Origin: Deltaproteobacteria bacterium
GTDB lineage: Bacteria; Desulfobacterota; GWC2-55-46; DRQE01
Length of the DNA: 7,419 nucleotides
Assembly: GCA_030631875.1 (NCBI GenBank)
Contig: DAOVKH010000083.1
Location: 1 to 7,419 of the forward strand
Reading direction: 5' to 3'
In this document: piece by piece, positions 5,583-7,419 of the stretch
How the letters are laid out: each line of letters opens with the position of its first letter
Numbering within the stretch: the first letter of the stretch is position 1
The notes under the pieces: model-generated
The model's input: only the letters and a program-made list of their open reading frames with translations
The model's database searches: none
Told to the model about the DNA's origin: nothing
Translations under genes and position numbers: made by a program

Positions 5583-6083
5583 TCACCTCTGCCACAGTAC
5601 GCGCGCTATCTTTACGTCGTCGCTCCACTTATACTCGATAGTGCCGCTGAAGGCCTTGTGTATTATACGCCCCAGCATCTGGGCGAACTTATCGGTCGTA
5701 GTCGTTATCTCTATCGAGTCGCCTACGTTCTTTATATCAATTATTCTTTCGAGCGGGTTGTTGTTCATTGCGCGGGCTTCTTTGTTCTTGACGAGGTTCA
5801 TTATCTCGTCCCTGTGCTCCTTTAAAAAATCCCCCTTGAGCGTTACGTAACCGCCAGCGAAGCCGTCCTTTATCTTTTGACAGGCCGGGCAGGTAAGCTT
5901 CTTCAGGGTCGCGTCTACGGCAGACCCCTCCTTTGGTAAGGCCCAACGTTTGTTCTTGTAAATGGCCGAACACTTTACACATACGCCGCTACCGCCCGAT
6001 ACGGCCTTTGAGAGATATGAGTCCTTCTCCGTATCTATCGCCTTCTTAGTAGTGCTTCTCGAATATCCGTTAGATCCTTTCAT
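5583..6083 (-). CDS. BCAM0308-family double-CxxC protein
   Basis: The 166-residue protein has a two-part Cys site, VCVKC (C35, C38) and CPAC (C65, C68), expected to bind zinc. It is followed by the highly characteristic GYVTLKGDFLKEHRDEIMN segment, LVKNKEARAMNNNP, an ITTTTDKFAQMLGRIIHKAF helix region and a final basic LWQR. This order matches the uncharacterised BCAM0308 family as I remember it. The C-terminal part, with its alternating strands and helices, resembles an RNA-binding or NMD3-like fold, but that is inference. The ATG at 6083 is chosen because AAGGAGG (6097-6091) lies 7 nt upstream; a TTG two codons earlier is only 1 nt from it. Its stop codon is within the ribosome-binding site of amrS, so translation is probably coupled. 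Confidence 0.85.
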   Translation of the reverse strand: MKGSNGYSRSTTKKAIDTEKDSYLSKAVSGGSGVCVKCSAIYKNKRWALPKEGSAVDATLKKLTCPACQKIKDGFAGGYVTLKGDFLKEHRDEIMNLVKNKEARAMNNNPLERIIDIKNVGDSIEITTTTDKFAQMLGRIIHKAFSGTIEYKWSDDVKIARVLWQR

Positions 6084-6125
6084 AGGCAAGCCTCCTTAGG
6101 TAAGCTGTTAGTAGAAACTACTTAT

Positions 6126-6131
6126 ATTATA
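6126..6131 (-). promoter_or_regulatory. Perfect -10 hexamer for the BCAM0308-amrS operon
   Basis: On the minus strand the hexamer TATAAT is exact. Transcription would start near 6119, giving a leader of about 36 nt. The -35 position (about 6149-6154, GCCCTT) is a poor match to TTGACA. The promoter may depend on an activator or on the A-tract-rich DNA upstream. Confidence 0.55.
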
Positions 6132-6145
6132 CTACACTTATACTA

Positions 6146-6164
6146 AAAAAGGGCTACCCTTTTT
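6146..6164. other. Perfect palindrome AAAAAGGG-CTA-CCCTTTTT at the -35 region
   Basis: An 8-bp stem with a 3-nt loop. It overlaps the -35 position of the minus-strand promoter and is followed by a second small inverted repeat, TACCC...GGGTA (6155-6169). It could be a regulator-binding site. It could also be a weak bidirectional terminator, as both strands carry T-runs, although only three G-C pairs close the stem. Confidence 0.4.
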
Positions 6165-6251
6165 GGGTAAACCCTCTGCGTAATTGTCGGCTCTTCTTAG
6201 AAGGCTCATAGGAGATACCTTTTTTATCGATATATTCGTTGAAATATAGCT

Positions 6252-6578
6252 AAAAAAACGGCCAAATAGCTCTAAAACCCCATATTTTCGGTATTTAATG
6301 GGCCTTTTATAGACAAAACCCTCGTTTTTTTCATTTATTGCCGTTTTACCGTTCTTTTTGACCGTTTTTAGCCATTTTATGGCGTTTTTTAATACCCACC
6401 AAAAGACCTGTAAAAAATGGTATTATATTTTTTGGCAATTTTTAACGGCTTCAGATCTATTTTTAGCTGTTTTACGTTTATTTTGTGCAAAAATTACCAT
6501 TATTCTGGAATCGTTCTATCGCATTTTATAGGTGTTTTGGGCTATTTTTTGTCGGTTTATGGCTATTTTATGAGTTTT
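6252..6578. other. Helically phased A/T-tract region (probable curved DNA)
   Basis: Runs of four to seven A or T recur at near-helical spacing. Approximate starts are 6252, 6264, 6274, 6285, 6295, 6305, 6315, 6325, 6334, 6344, 6355, 6365, 6375 and 6385, then 6401, 6412, 6428, 6439, 6460, 6470 and 6489, then 6524, 6534, 6545, 6556, 6566 and 6575. GC-containing triplets separate them. Such phasing is the known cause of intrinsic bending. It lies upstream of the BCAM0308-amrS operon and overlaps the 3' end of wrbA. Confidence 0.7.
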
Positions 6579-7183
6579 GCCGCGATTGTCGCGACATGCC
6601 TTCCCTGAAATCTTGCTGCTGAGAGTTCATTTTTACTCGGTTCTCTCGATCCGTCGCCTCCGGCTATGCCTGCTATGGTCGATGCGCCGTATGGCGACCC
6701 GCCCGTTATCTCGTCTGTGCGCATCTGCCCGTCGAAGGTATACGGCAATCCCGCTATGAGCATGCCATGGTGTAGAAGCGTTATGTGAAAGCTCAGTATA
6801 GTCGACTCTTGACCGCCGTGTTGTGTGTTAGATGAGGTGAAGACACTTCCGACCTTGCCGACAAGCGCTCCCTTTTGCCACAAGCCTCCCGTTGAGTCGA
6901 GAAATTGGCGCATCTGTGCGCACATATTACCGAAACGTGTCGGAGTACCGAAGATTATAGCATCGGCCTCTTCAAGATCGTTGAGCGTTGCGACCTCGAT
7001 ATTATCCATCGCCTCTTGTGCTTCAGTTGCGCCCATTTTTTCGAGTACCTCTGCCGGCAGTGTCTCAGGTACGCGTCGAAGCACGGCCCTGGTATCGTCG
7101 ACCTCTTCTATGCCCTCTGCCACGGCTCTTGCCATGGTGTGAATGTGTCCGTACATGGAGTAATAGAGAACGAGAACCTTCAT
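6563..7183 (-). CDS. wrbA: NAD(P)H:quinone oxidoreductase (flavodoxin-like, WrbA)
   Basis: WrbA reduces quinones by two electrons with FMN and NAD(P)H, in the cytoplasm as a tetramer, and is thought to limit oxidative stress. The 206-residue product has the usual length. It carries the phosphate-binding loop SMYGHIHTMA (residues 9-18), the GTPTRFGNM loop (79-87), TSSNTQHGGQE (116-126) and the C-terminal GGSPYGASTIAG segment (161-172) followed by DGSR, all WrbA signatures. The ATG at 7183 is fixed by an excellent AAGAAGGAGG (7200-7191) ending 7 nt upstream. Promoter and operator-like inverted repeats sit between it and a divergently transcribed gene on the right. The gene is intact. Its 3' end overlaps the phased-tract region. 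Confidence 0.95.
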   Translation of the reverse strand: MKVLVLYYSMYGHIHTMARAVAEGIEEVDDTRAVLRRVPETLPAEVLEKMGATEAQEAMDNIEVATLNDLEEADAIIFGTPTRFGNMCAQMRQFLDSTGGLWQKGALVGKVGSVFTSSNTQHGGQESTILSFHITLLHHGMLIAGLPYTFDGQMRTDEITGGSPYGASTIAGIAGGDGSREPSKNELSAARFQGRHVATIAAKLIK

Positions 7184-7208
7184 CGTTATGCCTCCTTCTT
7201 AAAGAGTA

Positions 7209-7238
7209 TTTAGGTAAGTAAAAAGACCTCTACCTAAA
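7209..7238. promoter_or_regulatory. Operator-like inverted repeat in the wrbA leader
   Basis: Perfect 8-bp arms, TTTAGGTA (7209-7216) and TACCTAAA (7231-7238), are separated by 14 bp. The repeat reaches from the last base of the predicted -10 box past the predicted start of transcription. This is where a repressor would block wrbA. A nested AGGT...ACCT is also present. The regulator is unknown. Confidence 0.6.
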
Positions 7239-7265
7239 CATTAGCAGAGCTGAAGCGACTGTCAA
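7238..7265 (-). promoter_or_regulatory. wrbA promoter (extended -10)
   Basis: Read on the minus strand: TTGACA (7265-7260), a 16-bp spacer, then TAATGT (7243-7238) preceded by TGC, an extended -10 signature. The -35 is perfect. The -10 is weak (3/6), which the TGn element may offset. Predicted start of transcription is near 7231. Confidence 0.55.
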
Positions 7266-7297
7266 GGTGTGACCTACTCAGCGCATAAGACCTTGAC
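7261..7297. promoter_or_regulatory. Inverted repeat joining the two divergent -35 boxes
   Basis: GTCAAGGT (7261-7268) and ACCTTGAC (7290-7297) are perfect reverse complements separated by 21 bp. Each arm contains a -35 element plus three further bases. A dimeric regulator could contact both promoters at once; part of the symmetry comes simply from the two TTGAC boxes. Confidence 0.5.
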
Positions 7298-7321
7298 TTA
7301 ATGGCTCTTTTTAAGTATACT
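7293..7321 (+). promoter_or_regulatory. Sigma70-type promoter of the right-edge gene
   Basis: TTGACT (7293-7298, 5/6), a 17-bp spacer, and TATACT (7316-7321, 5/6). This is one of the best promoters in the window. The expected transcription start is near 7328, leaving a leader of about 65 nt. Confidence 0.75.
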
Positions 7322-7328
7322 TCTTTAC

Positions 7329-7355
7329 TTATCGCAAGGCTCTTATCTGCGATAA
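7329..7355. promoter_or_regulatory. Inverted repeat at the transcription start of the right-edge gene
   Basis: TTATCGCA (7329-7336) and TGCGATAA (7348-7355) are perfect 8-bp arms separated by 11 bp. They begin at the predicted first transcribed bases. It could be a repressor operator or a hairpin at the 5' end of the mRNA. Confidence 0.6.
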
Positions 7356-7393
7356 TATGGATGAAAGATTTTTAAGGTCAGGGGGTGGATTTA

Positions 7394-7419
7394 TTGTCAG
7401 AGGTTAGGGTATTTGACGA
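7394..7419 (+). CDS. Start of an unidentified gene (partial, runs off right edge)
   Basis: A strong promoter points rightward into a near-consensus ribosome-binding site, AGGGGGTGG (7380-7388), 5 nt before a TTG codon. That TTG opens a frame reading (M)SEVRVFD to the window end. Eight codons are too few to name a product. An ATG at 7357 is stopped by TAG at about 7406, so TTG is the better choice. TTG is also the start of amrS here, so such starts seem tolerated. Confidence 0.45.

Larger units (their letters stand above)
6084..6562. other. Long non-coding region upstream of the BCAM0308-amrS operon
   Basis: About 480 bp without a believable gene. Starting near the operon it holds a strong ribosome-binding site, a perfect -10 hexamer (6131-6126), a palindrome AAAAAGGG-CTA-CCCTTTTT (6146-6164), and then a region of helically phased A- and T-tracts (about 6252-6578) that continues into the wrbA 3' end. 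I see no strong terminator directly after wrbA. Confidence 0.75.

Noticed and set aside
5437..5850. Plus-strand open frames over the BCAM0308-amrS junction
   Set aside because: They are shadows of the two minus-strand genes, which have strong ribosome-binding sites and family motifs.
6417..6608. A 63-codon hydrophobic plus-strand open frame
   Set aside because: Its Phe/Leu/Tyr-rich sequence results from phased T-tracts, it has no ribosome-binding site, and it runs into wrbA on the opposite strand.
7357..7408. Start of the right-edge gene at the ATG at 7357
   Set aside because: The frame stops at about 7406 after 16 codons and has no ribosome-binding site.

Overview
The window looks like a chromosomal segment of an uncultured or little-studied bacterium of moderate G+C content. 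The best guess is the Deltaproteobacteria sensu lato or a neighbouring phylum such as Nitrospirota. The grounds are the rplM-rpsI-argC neighbourhood, the Shine-Dalgarno and sigma70-type signals, and the pairing of an AmmeMemoRadiSam radical SAM enzyme with a BCAM0308-type protein. The taxonomy is inference, and no single gene here settles it.

Left part (1-1600): a small zinc-ribbon protein runs off the left edge on the minus strand. It is separated by a 367-bp intergenic region from the plus-strand ribosomal operon rplM (L13) - rpsI (S9). That operon has a recognisable sigma70 promoter and ends in a textbook intrinsic terminator.

Middle part (1600-4530, plus strand): a seven-helix PQ-loop/SemiSWEET-like membrane protein overlaps the start of argC (N-acetyl-gamma-glutamyl-phosphate reductase, arginine biosynthesis). 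Then comes a repeat-rich stretch. It contains two copies of an interspersed element with a GACGTAC...GTACG palindromic core, each beginning right at the stop codon of a gene, and a pair of 'RPEPVEG'-type repeats. Between the two element copies lies a tiny glycine-zipper membrane protein. After the second copy lies an A+T-richer orphan gene with a HEPN-like R-x4-H motif.

Right part (4530-7419): on the minus strand, a BCAM0308-family double-CxxC protein and the radical SAM enzyme AmrS form a tight two-gene operon with strong ribosome-binding sites. Upstream of it lies a roughly 480-bp non-coding region, in which A- or T-tracts recur about every 10-11 bp for over 300 bp; this is probably intrinsically curved DNA. 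Beyond that is wrbA (flavodoxin-like quinone reductase, minus strand). It is divergent from a gene that starts at the right edge on the plus strand. The wrbA divergent region is packed with three perfect 8-bp inverted repeats arranged around two opposed promoters.

The genes do not form one pathway. The ribosomal and arginine genes are housekeeping. The wrbA and amrS/BCAM0308 units may serve redox or radical chemistry, but that link is inference. No complete new multi-gene system is visible. The least explained signals are the phased-tract region, the stop-codon-abutting hairpin repeats, the orphan HEPN-like gene and the symmetric wrbA control region.
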